A stretch of 64,000 nucleotides of DNA, taken from the NCBI GenBank assembly GCA_029891345.1, contig CM057000.1, positions 128,191,338-128,255,337 of the forward strand, written 5' to 3'. The position numbers and the translations under genes are program-made. Positions 37,064 to 48,751 of this stretch are shown one piece after another. Position 1 is the first letter of the stretch, and each line of letters starts with the position of its first letter. Under the pieces are notes generated by a model. That model searched no databases and was not told the DNA's origin. It saw only the letters and a list, made by a program, of their open reading frames with translations. Origin of the DNA: Dryococelus australis (Eukaryota; Arthropoda; Insecta; Phasmatodea; Phasmatidae).

Positions 37064-37612
37064 GCAGATAAACCACTTTAATTAATGTAACTGCTGTTGT
37101 ATAAATTTCGTATTTTTTTTATTCCGTGGTTTTTACGTTGGCAATCGTGTTATTTTTACACTCGTTAACGTATCAGGTACACTGCGTAGGCCAATAATTC
37201 ACAGAGCAAAACAAAACGATATATTTTAGTAGCAGGCTTCATTTAAGAGTTTTCAAAGCCACTGAAACCAAAAGTTTGAGCCAAATAACTAGTTAAAACT
37301 GTAGACATAACATATAAATGTTAAAAACATTACTCTTTGTAACTTCAACTAATCAGAACACTACAATCATTAGCTATATTGATAAATAATTCACGTGTAC
37401 AATTATTTAATAAAGAAAAATGACAAGAATACTTATTTTAATGATAGATATATAATGACGAGAAAAATCTGTTTTCAGGATCTATGACAATGATTTAAAT
37501 TAAAGGAAGAAGTTTGGCGAATCCTTTATAGAAATATTCCTGCACTCACCCTTGCGTTCTTGTACAGAAAACGTTGGTGAGAAATCAATTCATTACAAAA
37601 TAACTCGAGTAT
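37064..37612. other. Unannotated stretch
   Basis: AT-rich, no gene recognised; it ends at the target duplication of the solo LTR. Confidence 0.5.
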
Positions 37613-38410
37613 TGTTATGCACGGAGAACGCCTGAGGGGCGTATCTGAGTTCGTGAGGGATAGAGGTCTTAATAAAAATACAAATAGAAGAACTAAGTTT
37701 GATTTATTCTTTATTCACAAGGCTATTGTTTACAACATTAAATTTTCTGTCTCCACTTTTACTCTTTCTATTTAACAGTGAGCGCAATATTTGGCCTGTA
37801 TTTTAACACCAATTAACGTCCTTCTTAATTGCCTCTGTTGGTTACAGTCTAGCTCATACTCATTATCAACACATGTTTAATCTATCTGTTCCCATAATTT
37901 ATAATTTCTTTCACTCACTCATCTAGTCCAATAGTTCAGCCTGTAAACTGCACCCTCCACTGCTTGATACCCGCAGTCGCAGACTTACTTTCCACTGGTC
38001 ACTTCTCCCACTGCTCGTCTTCTATCGCTCGGAACTCAGCCACTCATTCGCTCATCAACTCCAACTCAACTCAACAACCCGGCATGGAGGCCTGTCGCCA
38101 TATTTATAGTCTTGGCTCAACCATCTGGAAGGTTCAATGTACCCCGAGTCACGCTGAGAGAACGAGGTTAGTAATCCAGAGCATTCTTCAGATAAACACA
38201 GAAATAAATACTGCCAGGGTAAGCAGCTGCGGGAAAAAAAGAGATTAAAGTGTCAGCTCATTTATTGTGTAACTGATATGCGGTCACATCACCTGCTATT
38301 TAAAATATTACATCGGCTTGCTGCCCCGTTGTCATCTCTACTCTGTCCATCTTACTCCCGCTCGCTCGGGGCGCACCAAGATCAGCCGCGCAGACCAGCG
38401 ACACGTAACA
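37613..38410 (-). mobile_element. Solo LTR of the Ty3/gypsy family
   Basis: 798 bp, starting TGTTATGCACGG and ending CGACACGTAACA on the plus strand, so the termini form the inverted repeat TGTTA..TAACA. It is flanked by GTAT at 37609-37612 and 38411-38414, a 4 bp target duplication typical of this superfamily. It aligns to both LTRs of the 27690-31368 element. No internal sequence remains, as expected after recombination between the two LTRs. Confidence 0.92.
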
Positions 38411-40012
38411 GTATGTTATTGTCAGCTAATCAATTGAAGGTGTCTAAAACACATTTCTTTATATAAATTTCAGATACTTGTAACAAGACAATTGAAAACA
38501 TAAATTTAACTACTCACTCTTAGAGACATTTGCTGCTATTAGGTTAGTTATGTTTGTTGCATTTATTATGTTCTGGTGCATCGGAAAGGATAGCCAACAG
38601 ATTTGCGAGTTCTCCGTTCACATCACCGGAAAAAAAAATCCTTCTGTTAAGTGATACCAAAATTATTGATTGTTTGCGAGATTGCACGAATGAAAGAACG
38701 TAAGAATGCTGCTAAAAAAGGAAAAACAAATAGACACCACGAGATGTGATTGGTAATATTATATAAACACCACGAGATGTGATTGGTAATATTATATAAA
38801 CACCACGAGATGTGATTGGTAATATTATATAAACGTTAAAGTTAAGATTATTATTTTTCCTACCATTTTCCACCAAGCAGTAGCCATTACATGAGATTGC
38901 TTTTCAGTAAAATAAAACACTCCGTTATCTACATAAATTTTCTAAAATTAAGTGGTAATATTGATATTTTGTCAGCTTTGGCATACGCAGTAAAGGGATA
39001 CCTTTCTTTTACAAAAAATCGGATAAATAGGTTTGAGAAAAAATTCCACGAGCAATGCCAAGTTGTCTCAAAAATGACACGAAACAGATTATTTACTAGG
39101 TTTAAAGATTTTTGAGCAAGACGAAAGGGTTTCAATTTCTGTGGCACTTCCTGAATTTAGCCCAATAAATTTTACTATAGTTTCGTAAAATTACTTAATC
39201 TATAACTTAAAAGTTCTTTTACAAGTTTTCTTTTTATCTTGGTTTGTCCATTCAGCACATAGGGAAGTCGAGATTCTGGTGTGTGCTTACGCAAAATTCA
39301 GAAAACTATATTTTATTAAATATGTAATTTTCACAAGTCGAGAATTTTTATACTAATATAAACGACTGAATTCTTTGCCGCGCAATAGTCTTAAGAATAA
39401 CCATATTATAAAATTGTCGTTCTGGAATTTTCTTTTATTAATAACGGCAATGTTGTTCATATTTACAATTATTTGTCTTTAACACATCCACTCACGACAA
39501 TAACAGACGTTTACGATAAAGGTATGTTGCTCACACGATAATTCCCGATATTGTGGCATGTTGCGATTATGTACACCACTATTGTAGAAATGTAGAGTAT
39601 GTTTCAGTGAAAGATTGCAAAAATGAAACACAGGACAAGGGCAGCACCACCGAACATTTTGAGATTGGGAACACGTGATCCATGAAGCGAGCTAAATGAG
39701 CTATGGGCGTGAACATGCGGGTGACCCGTGTTGCGTGCGTGGTTCGTCTATCGTCTACGAGGTTGCTCTGTTATCCTCGCGCTGCCACAGTACGCGCGTG
39801 TATTAACGACTGATGCCGGAATCGCATAGGCCCGACCAACACAGCATCACAGGACCAAAAACGCAACCACGACACATTTCAATGAGACTACTTGAATTTA
39901 CAGGACGACCGACACCACGCTCTCGGCATTTAACCTAACTATTTAGAAGGCGCTGATAGGCTACATTAGTTTCAAAGGCCGTGAACAAGAGGGAAATTTG
40001 TAATAAAAAATT
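38411..40012. other. Unannotated stretch with a GC-richer patch at 39620-39960
   Basis: Two overlapping frames (38891-39115 plus, 39147-38929 minus) show no domain. The GC-richer patch precedes the dispersed repeat and may belong to the same unknown element. Confidence 0.4.
38735..38833. repeat. Tandem repeat, 33 bp unit x 3
   Basis: Three units beginning CACCACGAGATGTGATTGG are identical by eye, which implies a very recent expansion. Confidence 0.95.
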
Positions 40013-40330
40013 GTGAACAAATTGGTATCGCTAATGAAAACAAAGGTAGAATTATTATTTTTAAGAGTGAAACACAGTAATTTTCAATTCTTTTAAGCTG
40101 CGTATTTGTCATTGCAGGGAAAGCCTGCAATGCAGTTTCATTTCGCAAGGTTGTACATTCTGTCAGTCGTTACGCACGACACGATGAAGAATAGAAATCA
40201 TTTCTAATCCAAAACTGCTTGTCGGACGACAGAACCGGTCGGGCTTCCGACGAACTCTCTTGAATCTCACTGGCCGTTCGTGTCGCGTGCGTCGGGGCTG
40301 CGTGATTCCGGCTTGGCGCGACGTGTGCGT
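40013..40330. repeat. Dispersed repeat, copy 2 (matches 5042-5365)
   Basis: Same orientation and landmark order as copy 1 (TTGGTATCGCTAATGA, TTTTAAGCTGCGTAT, AGAAATCATTTCTAATCCAA, GTGATTCCGGC). It is GC-richer than copy 1 and CpG-rich in its right half. No terminal repeats are visible. Reading frames differ from copy 1. Confidence 0.75.
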
Positions 40331-40539
40331 GGTATTCGGGCGGGCGCGGCAAAATCTCGTACGCCGTTGTCACGCTTGCGTTGAAGGTTGGTAGATGTCA
40401 CTTTAGGCAACTGCTGTGGCGTGCAGACCGGTACATCAACACCGGTCCGTCAATGGAAAGGTCCTGTACGGTACTACATGTTAATAGCGTACACGCGCAA
40501 TATCAACAACCCACGTGACAAATCCAGACACCTGTATAA

Positions 40540-41145
40540 CGCCTGGTTCACATGTACGCCGATCACGCCAAACAGACAGAGTAGACAGAATCGATGGTTG
40601 TTCACGTGCAAGCAGATTTTCTACGCAGTTGAATTCGTGATTTTTAACGCCAAAAGTATAAAACAATTTATAGATAACAAACTAGATGCTATCGTCTTTC
40701 TACTATTGCTTATTGATTCTATTATACTGTGATTTATTTACAAAATTATTTTCAAGACATTGCAAATTTTATTTTCACATCCAAAAATATTCTACACATT
40801 AGTGCTTCCTGTCTGTTGATTTTTAAACTACGCTTATTTAATACAAATGGTGAATAAAATTTACGTTTATACTCTCGCATTTCTTTATAAATATGTACCT
40901 TGAACTGGTCTATACATTCACATCAATAAACGTCGATCACACCAGAAATTAGTTATATAAAATATGTGAACCAGCTGACGTCTGGGAAATATTGGCGAAG
41001 TCTGCTATTTCCGGGAGCAGAAAATATCAACGCGAGCTCAACTTTTCTGCGCGACTCGCGCGGAAACCGAGGGCGGCTTCTGATTGGCTGTGCTAGTTTT
41101 CCACTCCGTTTATTCTGCGAGATCGGCGTACATGTGAACCAGGCA
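40540..41145. mobile_element. MITE family C, larger copy with an interrupted palindrome
   Basis: The left end GCCTGGTTCACATGTACGCC at 40541 and the right end GGCGTACATGTGAACCAGGC at 41126-41145 are perfect inverted repeats. The right arm (41050-41145) matches the 16842-17024 palindrome, including CTGATTGGCTGTGCTAG, but the left arm stops matching after about 50 bp. About 460 bp of unrelated sequence lies between, so this is either the longer parent type or a palindrome with an insertion. Confidence 0.85.
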
Positions 41146-41154
41146 TTACTCTTA

Positions 41155-41699
41155 AGCCTAGTAGACACGGGCATCTTTCTTGTATAAGAAAGTGAAAATA
41201 AAGGTGAACAAGAAATTGAACACTAAAGCGCCTACTAGTTGTATACACGGAATTGTGTGATCCATACACACGACACTAGCTGGAGAGTAAGAAAGCGGGT
41301 GGTTGATGTCAACTATGTATGATTTTGAAGTAGTTTTTGGGGTTGTTCCATAAAAAATAAAAAAGGATTTAGTCCAATCAGGCATATTTCAAGCACTAAA
41401 TACATACAAATGAAGAAAATTTGAAATGGCCGTGGGACTATTAAACATTTCATCGTATTAAAAACACTAGCGTGTCTGCTTATTACCAGCATCAACAAAA
41501 TACATGTTTTGTTTACATTCGACTTGTACAAGAAAGACGGCAAAAAAAATAGGATCGTCCCTAAATGGCACTAGCTAGTGTACGAGCTCTTGTGCGCTAG
41601 TAACTAGCATACTCGGCGGCCGTTCACACGATGTAAGTCGAGGTGTACAAGAATGTGCTCACTTTCTTATGCAAGAAAGATGCCCGTGTGTACTAGGTT
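41155..41699. mobile_element. MITE family E, about 545 bp, 40 bp terminal inverted repeats
   Basis: The left terminus CCTAGTAGACACGGGCATCT then TTCTTGTATAAGAAAGTG is matched in reverse on the right by CACTTTCTTATGCAAGAAAG then ATGCCCGTGTGTACTAGG. It lies within 10 bp of the family C element. Two overlapping minus-strand frames (41543-41158) show no transposase motif that I recognise. No target duplication is clear. Confidence 0.85.
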
Positions 41700-42195
41700 T
41701 TAGACGTGTTTGTGCCCAGTTCTCCTTTCGCTGGCTTTACAGACCGCACACGGTCCCAATCTGTGGCGCGGGCCCTATTCTCTGTTTCATTTATGCACTC
41801 TTATACTGAAACATCCTATATACACATTTTATTTTCCATCTACGATCACAAAGTGTCAGTTACAGCTTCGTGCACAATAATCGAATTTATTGAAAAAGAA
41901 AAAAAAAAATTCAATATCACCCGGATATCTTCGGTTATTAGAAGTCAAATTTGGCATTTCATCTCTTTTTTCACCGGCTTCAATTATCATCTAAATATTT
42001 ACATATAAAATCCATTGTGCGTGACTAAACCGCTGGACCATTTGAGACCATATTAAAACAATAGGTTATTGAGTTGGCGAGTAAGGTTTTTAGTCATGTT
42101 TCATTCTGATAGGTGGCGTTGAAGTCTAACTTCTATATTTATGGGCCGATTTGGCTCATACTTTCAGGAAATGTTTGCTGATCTAAAAGAGAAAA
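41700..42195. other. Probable 5' part of a Helitron remnant
   Basis: No gene recognised. Phrases near 42010-42190 (CCGCTGGACCATTTGAGACC, TTTGGCTCATACTTTCAGG) are of the kind seen upstream of Helitron reading frames, but I cannot place the element start. Confidence 0.35.
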
Positions 42196-42540
42196 ATGCC
42201 AGCGATACCACGGTCAAACATAGATTGACGCACCCGACATAATAGAGAGTACGCATTGAGAAGGCAAAAAAAAAAACGTGAACACGGATTGCGCAAACTG
42301 AAGAGGCACGAACACAAAATCGAGAATCACGTGCACGCCAAACAGATTCTTATTAGACAATTATGCGCAGAAACAACACAGTTCAGCCATATAATACAAA
42401 CATCGATCATACGACGTTTTACAATATCCACATATATTATATTCTGGGAAGGAGAGGAATGGATATAATTTCATTTATAAACAAAGAAATCCAACAACAG
42501 GCGCTGAAACCGAAAAAAATAGTTAGTGCTATGAACTTCT
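42196..42540 (+). pseudogene. Helitron protein N-terminus, decayed (low certainty)
   Basis: The frame starts MPAIPRSNID, has a stop, then continues RTRHNREYALRRQKKKREHG and a Lys/Arg/Glu/His-rich stretch. Helitron RepHel proteins of insects commonly start with a basic, repetitive segment of this style. Neither the Rep (HUH) nuclease nor helicase motifs follow. The call is supported by the Helitron-like 3' end at 42854-42883. Confidence 0.45.
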
Positions 42541-42853
42541 ATGCGTATTGAATAATTACACACGAGTTTTGTCATTGTGCAACAAAACCGTATAAAAATC
42601 ATTTAATAAGCGGTGTTAAATGTTTCATTACAGATTTGTTATGTCAATTCAATGTTATTATAACATGTAAAATATAATACTTTTATATGAATAAACAATT
42701 ATCTTTATGAAACAGAATACACATGTCATTTGAGCCTAATTTACGATGACACAAAATGCACATGACATTTACACTTCGTGTTTTTAATTTGGATTTACAA
42801 TTTAAATGCAATAGATGGCGTTATATATGTTATTGTTTTTTAATTTAAAAAAA

Positions 42854-42883
42854 GGCGGAACAACGTTCGTCGGGATCAGCTAG
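42854..42883 (+). mobile_element. Helitron 3' terminus
   Basis: GGCGGAACAACGTTCGTC can fold as a short hairpin and is followed by GGGATCAGCTAG and then T at 42884. This fits a Helitron end: hairpin, CTRR (here CTAG) and insertion before T. Confidence 0.6.
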
Positions 42884-42977
42884 TGTTATATAATTACATT
42901 TCAATAATATTAAAAATAAATATTATGTAATCCTGATATATAAGTGTTGAACTATTATCCTACCAATAGAAGAACCT

Positions 42978-43205
42978 TTAGAATCCCGGTGAGGTCGCTT
43001 CTTGGTCCTCGTATGTGGGCATTGTGCTGGACGACGCCGCTGGTCGGCGAGTTTTCTCGGGGATCTCCCGTTTCCCCCACCCTTGCATTCCGGGGCTGCG
43101 CCACATCTGCCTCATTTCACCCTCACAGGCTCTTAAGTACTCGCTCGGCTCTCAAGACCACTGTGTTAAGAACCAAACCAAATCTCTTCACCCGCTCACT
43201 GAAGT
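42978..43205 (+). mobile_element. SINE family 1, head-eroded copy
   Basis: Body landmarks are all present: TATGTGGGCATTGTGCTGGA, CGACGCCGCTGGTCGGCGAG, TCTCCCGTTTCCCCCACCC, GCATTCCGGGGCTGCGCC and the ACTGTGTTAAGA tail. The A and B boxes are largely lost. It lies directly before a MITE family A copy. Confidence 0.85.
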
Positions 43206-43216
43206 TCTGGCTGTTA

Positions 43217-43642
43217 TAGGCCATTCACGGTCAAATGAGCACTTTTTAATTCCCCAGCTTAAGATCTACTTGTACGCAGGTTGTGTATTATTCTGCCGTA
43301 TGTGAGATTAACATTGTCTCGGATCTCATCACTTTATTGATGCGACGGTCAAGTGAAACTGTGAAACTATTAGAAAAGTAAATATTTTACAATTTTCATT
43401 TTTACACTTGGGTACATTAAAAAAAAAAAAAAAGATAAAGGGAAATAAATAATTTAAATTGTCAGAAATGGTTACCTAACACTTTTTATTCGACATTAAG
43501 CTACGGAACTACTTCCCATCCATCGTTACCAACTTTACTAGGCGCATGTCACTCAGAGCGCCCGTCAAAACATGCAGGTAGGAGCAGTGACATTTTCTAA
43601 AGTCGATTTCAAAAGTGTTCACTTTGTCGTGAACGGTCTATA
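43217..43642 (+). mobile_element. MITE family A, full length
   Basis: Starts TATAGGCCATTCACGGTCAAATG and ends with AAAGTGTTCACTTTGTCGTG then AACGGTCTATA. Interior landmarks are TCTACTTGTACGCAGG, TTATTGATGCGACGGTCAAG, CCATCGTTACCAACTTTACT and CATGTCACTCAGAGCGCCCG. No protein is coded. Confidence 0.9.
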
Positions 43643-43696
43643 CCAACCGTTGACACTTCTCCCTACGATGGAACGAACACATGAACGAATAAAGTT

Positions 43697-44144
43697 TATA
43701 GTCTATTCGCAGTTTGTTCACACTTTTTGAATCAAACCTTTGAAAAATTCCCCCATGTATGATATGTTTAATTATTTCCTAAATATGCCATATTACAAGC
43801 GTTTTATTCATCTGTTAACATGAAAGTATTATATTTATCATTAAATTGGAGTTTTAGATCTATTTTATTAGTAAATGATAATAATTCATGCATAATAAAT
43901 ATGAAAAAAAAAGCAGCGAGAAAACATGTGTGTTGGTAACACCTAGTGAGAAATAGTTCTCATTCAAAATATCATTACAAGTGAGTGCGCACGAATTCGG
44001 TGCGTTGTCTTTCAGTGTAATTTTCTAGACTTGGTTAAACTTAGTTTGCACACGAGGCGGAGGAATATCATGGAAGTAGAAGTTAAGCAGGGCTTCAGAA
44101 AACAAATAATTTATGTCGATCCAACAGTAACCGAGGCTATAAAT
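43697..44144 (-). mobile_element. MITE family B, left member of a head-to-head pair
   Basis: It is the reverse complement of the element at 44168-44598, with diverged sequence. Outer end TATAGTCTATTCGCAG at 43697; inner end near 44144 has a damaged terminus (AGTAACCG, then GGCTATA, lacking about four bases). Landmarks such as CACGAGGCGGAGGAATATC and GCAGGGCTTC mirror those of the right member. Confidence 0.85.
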
Positions 44145-44167
44145 AGAGTTTACCACTCCGCGAGGAC

Positions 44168-44598
44168 TGTAATCCATTCACGGTTACTTCAGTCTTTTAT
44201 GAAGCCCTGCTAATGTTCTACTTCCAGGGTATTACTCCGCCTCGCGCAAACAAAGCTTAACAAGTCTGGAAAATTACACCGGAGGGACAAGAACCACATT
44301 CATGGGCACTCAGTTGTAATTATATTTTGTATAAGGACTGTTTCTCACTAGATGTTACCAACATACCTATTTTCTCCCTGTTTTGTTATTCAAATTATTT
44401 ATCACTGAAGCATTATGACCTTTAGATAAGATATTAATAACGTTTCAATTTAACAGGTAAAACAGTAACATTTATGAACACAAGTATAAAACGCTTGTGA
44501 TAGAGGGCGTATTTAGAGAATAACTAAACACGTCATACATGGGGAGATTTTTCAAAGGTTTGATTCAGAAAGGCCGAATAAACCGTGAATGGACTATA
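44168..44598 (+). mobile_element. MITE family B, right member of a head-to-head pair, complete
   Basis: Starts TAATCCATTCACGGTTACTTC and ends AACCGTGAATGGACTATAG, giving inverted termini of about 16 bp. Interior landmarks are GAAGCCCTGCTAATG, GTTCTACTTCCAGGGTATT, TTACACCGGAGGGACAAG and ATAAAACGCTTGTGATAG. The pair as a whole forms a 900 bp inverted repeat with a gap of only about 24 bp between members. Confidence 0.88.
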
Positions 44599-45247
44599 GT
44601 CGTTACGCTCAAGGTAAATTGCGCGGGAGTATAGAAGTGCCGCACTCGGATTGGGCAGCCATGGTCAGTATGTTGCGCTCTGGAGGCACGTGTCATTATA
44701 CGTCTGGTATTATCCAGTTAAAGAAATTTTTTTATGGATCTGAAAATATATTAAAACGAAAATCCTCAAATCAGACACACGGCGCTGCGACGTAGAAAAG
44801 TAAATGCGTATTTCAAAGCTGTCACATAAAATCCCAACGGCTGCAAAATTTTCCATTTCATGTTGGGAATGCGTGTGAGTGAAAATGTCTAATGTTTGAG
44901 TGGAACAGTTCCAAGCTCTTCGGATGCGTTTTAGGGTTGCTTAGTTCTATTTTATTAATTCTTCCGCATATATCTTAGGCGATAGATAATCTCGCGGTAA
45001 CTACCGTTAAGACGATGAAGAATTTAACCATCACAACAATGTTATCAAAATTAATGGATTTCCGTACATATATATAAGAAGAAAATTTTATAATTTCCTT
45101 TGTAATTATTTGCAAATTGAATTGCAGGTGAGAAATATTTAAAAAATTAATTCAAGATTGTAGATGATCGTAGAGAAATAGAATAAAATATTCTCCCCTA
45201 TAAGCGATTAATCGGAAAGTAAATTACTGATAAACAACGAATGAAAT
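44599..45247. other. Unannotated stretch
   Basis: A 68-codon plus-strand frame (44589-44795) starts in the MITE end and has no known domain. No other signal. Confidence 0.4.
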
Positions 45248-45401
45248 AGTTGATGAATCAGTGAAAAATGTCACTGAAACATTAAGTAACGGGTATCCCC
45301 CCCTTAATTTTCCAGTTTAATTGGTTGGAGTGACTGTCGTATAGTCAGGCGCGGTTAACTGATTTAAACAGTGAAATTCTCACCGATACATATTTAGAGT
45401 G
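45248..45401 (+). mobile_element. CACT-terminated DNA element, 3' end fragment
   Basis: It matches the right end of the element at 52250-53182: AACAGTGAAATTCTCACC and the terminus ATTTAGAGTG. AATCAGTG/CACTGA motifs occur at its left side. The rest of the element is not present. Confidence 0.7.
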
Positions 45402-45403
45402 TA

Positions 45404-45770
45404 TGCACATTGTTTATTTTACATATGGTGTATGAGTACACATTGTCAGGGGCCTGATTACTTCATTCATGCGTCGGAGTGAAACTGTTTAATTATTATA
45501 AAAGTAAACATTTTCACGATTTGCTTATTCTTTCCCGTATATGCATGAATAAACAGAAATCAAAACTAATAGTTTCAAACATCCGACGATGTTTACTTCG
45601 CGCTTTTATTTCAACGTTAAGACATGGAACTACTTTACTTCCATCGTTACCAACTTTACTGGGCGCATGCCAAGTCAGTGTGGCCGTTAAAGTAAGTGCA
45701 TGTAGCAGCAGTGATATGTTTCGAAGGTTCGCTTCAGAAGTGCACCATTAACCGTGAACAGGCGATACCA
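45404..45770 (+). mobile_element. MITE family A, 5'-truncated copy
   Basis: Family A interior (TTCATTCATGCGTCGGAGTG, CCATCGTTACCAACTTTACT, GGGCGCATGCCAAGTCAGTG) and the 3' terminus CCGTGAACAGGCGATA are present. The 5' terminal repeat is missing exactly where the CACT-terminated element ends, which suggests that the latter inserted into or replaced it. Confidence 0.8.
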
Positions 45771-46736
45771 AGGTTGTAGAGGTGATTCGCCTCCTAGTGG
45801 CAGTCACGAGCTAAACTTGAATTAGTTCCAATGTTACCCGTGATGCTGCTGCATAATGAACTTTCACCTACTGTGGGTAATTTTTACATAAATCACTTTT
45901 TACAAAATAATTCAAGATAATATGTACTAGTCGCTACACAAAAATCGCTAAGTATATTGAAGTAACTGTTTTTATCGCGGGGCACTAATAGAAAAATTAC
46001 TACACCAGTTTATGTCGTATTTTTGATAGTTTAATACCACCCGTTAATGAAATACATTGAGACTACAAGATTTTTCGTTGAGTACGTGCCATTTTCAAAT
46101 ACGCGAGACCGTGAAAAATTTGGAAATGAACGGTGGCAGCTTACCACAGAACAACCAGAGTTATCTGTGAAACGTAACCCATTAATAATTGGATAGTTTC
46201 CCTTGTTATAACTTACCACGTAGTGTTTTAGAAAAATTTGCGAACATAATCAACAGCCAGCTAGTAATGGACTAGCTCAACTTTAACGGCCTGATGTTTA
46301 ATGTCTACAGCTACAAAACGTACGGTGTATAACTGATGTTTCGAAGTTATAAATCATCGTTAGCGTGGGTGCAGGTTTCAAAAAATGCTGTGAAATATGG
46401 TATCGGAAAAGGTATATTTCACTTAAAATGGGATAGCAGCAATGAAAATTTACCATGTTTCTTCCACGTGAATATAAGCGCCTATAAAACGTTGGATTTC
46501 TTATAACGTGAAATTCATTTCTATAGTACCCTTAAAAACGTCTATTTATTAGAAATTTCTTTGACGAAACGATTGTCAAATACTTTTATTGACGTCATTT
46601 ATAATCATCAAATACATACTGAAATTTTGTAATGGAATCATTTAAGTAATCCCCTTTAATGGAAAAGTTAATTTAAGTATGAGTAAGGTTTATGTTGTGT
46701 TAATAAAAAAAATAGAGAAAACAAAATGTCAACATG
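45771..46736. other. Unannotated stretch
   Basis: AT-rich; a short frame at 46219-46031 (minus) has no known domain. No gene recognised. Confidence 0.45.
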
Positions 46737-46912
46737 TCTACTCCCGTGGCGCAGTCGGTTGGTGCACCACCGACCTGGGGGGGGGGGGGGGAGGCTCTGG
46801 GTTCGAATCCCGGGTAAGGAATGGGTGTTAATATAAGTTAGGTTATAAGTTAGTCTGTAAACCGTCCCCTGCTAAGCTTTCAAGCATAAAACAGGGGGAC
46901 GTTAAAAAGCCC
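46737..46912 (+). mobile_element. SINE family 2 (tRNA-headed), plus strand
   Basis: Head CCCGTGGCGCAGTCGGTTGG includes an A box (TGGCGCAGTCGG). A G-tract of about 14 bases lies where the anticodon-side stem would be. The B box GGTTCGAATCCC is perfect, followed by TAAGTTAGTCTG and AAGCATAAAACAGGGGGACG. It is homologous to 10625-10806. Both Pol III boxes look usable. Confidence 0.9.
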
Positions 46913-48751
46913 TTTCAATAGAATACAAAATGCCAGCATGTCACAAAGAAACAAATTTTCAATATTTATCACACTCAAGTGTGTGCTCTAATAATTATAA
47001 TTTATAAGCGTCCTCTGTGAATTGCAATACGTCTCGGGAAGGCGTCAAATTAACTCAGTGCCGTAAACTATTACTGCGTGGGCTACGCATAAAGATGGTA
47101 ATAATATACAACACCAAAAAACACAGTTTTGAAGAGCAAGGCGCAGTTTTTATGGATTTCTTGTAGATTACTTCCTTAGTTAAAGTCCTTACATGAAGAG
47201 TTATCAAGAAGACTACATAATATTTATAAGATTTTCGACAAAACAAAATTGTCTTATTCTAAAAAGCGAATACGCGATATTCTCAAGCGATGATTTCTCT
47301 TCTGTTATAGAGATCGATCGTACTAGCGTACCGATAAATATTCAGATTTAAGGAAAAGTTAAAACAATTTCCAAACAAATTTTTATATATGAGTGGAGAA
47401 CGAACGAGCGGTTTGGAGGCTGTAAAATTATATTTAATGAAAGGTAGCCTACTTATAGTAGCTCCTGGCTAACTAAATGTTTACAAAATCTGGTATCTGA
47501 GATAAGTAGCTATACCAGTTTGTTTAAAAGACCAATTTTACCGATTATTTCTGAGTAACAACGGAAATTAAGGAGCTCTCAAATAATTTTATTGATAGCA
47601 AATCGGAAAATATTAAATATGTAAGTGATTCTCATTATTTCTACTTTTGGAAATGTTTGTAACATTTTCCGGAGGGAAGAAATTTAAACATAAGAAAAAC
47701 CACTCTATTTGACGACAAATTACATTTTCGTGTTCAGTTTAAATACAAAACCTGGATATTTGAACCACTGTGGATCTCAGAAATAATATATGAATACTCG
47801 TATCTGGCAGTGAATGTAAATTTACTGGAAAATATATTTATCGAATTATTACTAACAAATAACGTAAATATTGTTTTCAGAGTATTCATCACTGCTGCTA
47901 AAATTGTACTCCATACGCTCGGAAAATTTTCTCGACGATGTGCTTAATACTTCGTGAAATAATACTTCTCTGCAGCCAATAGATTCAAAATGTCTCAATT
48001 CCCAATTATAATGAATGGGAAAACGAGATTTTTGAGTTCAGATTTTTTTTCATTTGTAACCGAAATACCTGTTACTGCACATATTCGACGATTTTTTTTA
48101 CCTACACATCGCTGTACGATTGTTCTTGAATCTGGTTCACTAAAGGCATTTTTACAATCTTAATAAACATTTTCCTCACTAGACCTCTCCTGGTCGTCGC
48201 AGAAATTTGTGAGATAAACGATTGCTACGAAGGCACTGCACACCTTCAGGTGGAAGGTGTAGTATAAAATACGGGAGCAGCGTGATGCGAACCAATGATG
48301 AAGGAGAAGGGGAGAGAGGCAGTGAGACCGATAGCTAGTGTAATGTCGCTGTCCTTCGTCGTGACATCCGCAGTATACAGACATGCCAAAAGTCATGGGA
48401 TAGCAGTATGTAAAGGTAATAGTTGGTGGAGCGAGCCTTGGAAGAGCCCAGACCTGCATCAGTTGCGCTTTGACATCACACGAGTGAGTGTTCGCTGCGG
48501 TCACAGCTTTGCATTGCAACCGTTCGTTGTATTCACTAACCCCATAACGAGGTTATATGCCAGAGGGATCATGATCTGTGTCATCGTCCCAAGTTGTTCA
48601 GTTCTGGTTCGAGAAGCATTCTGAAGAGTTTCAACTACATGCTACCGCTCTTTGGGTTTAGCGCACAAATATAACTTCCTATCACAAGTGGGGGAAAGTT
48701 AACTCAGAGGTATAACACAGTATAAAGCTAATACGTCACTGTATTAAAATA
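46913..48751. other. Unassigned stretch
   Basis: Overlapping frames of 119 codons (48519-48160, minus) and 109 codons (48295-48624, plus) show no domain I know. CCAAAAGTCATGGGATAG at 48386-48403 resembles a terminal-repeat sequence of some Tc1-like elements, but no partner end was found. Confidence 0.4.

Noticed and set aside
46737-46912. A functional tRNA gene
   Set aside because: A and B boxes are good, but the acceptor and anticodon stems do not fold and the head is followed by a SINE body also found at 10625-10806.
48386-48403. Tc1-like terminal repeat CCAAAAGTCATGGGATAG
   Set aside because: No partner inverted copy or transposase was found within a plausible distance.
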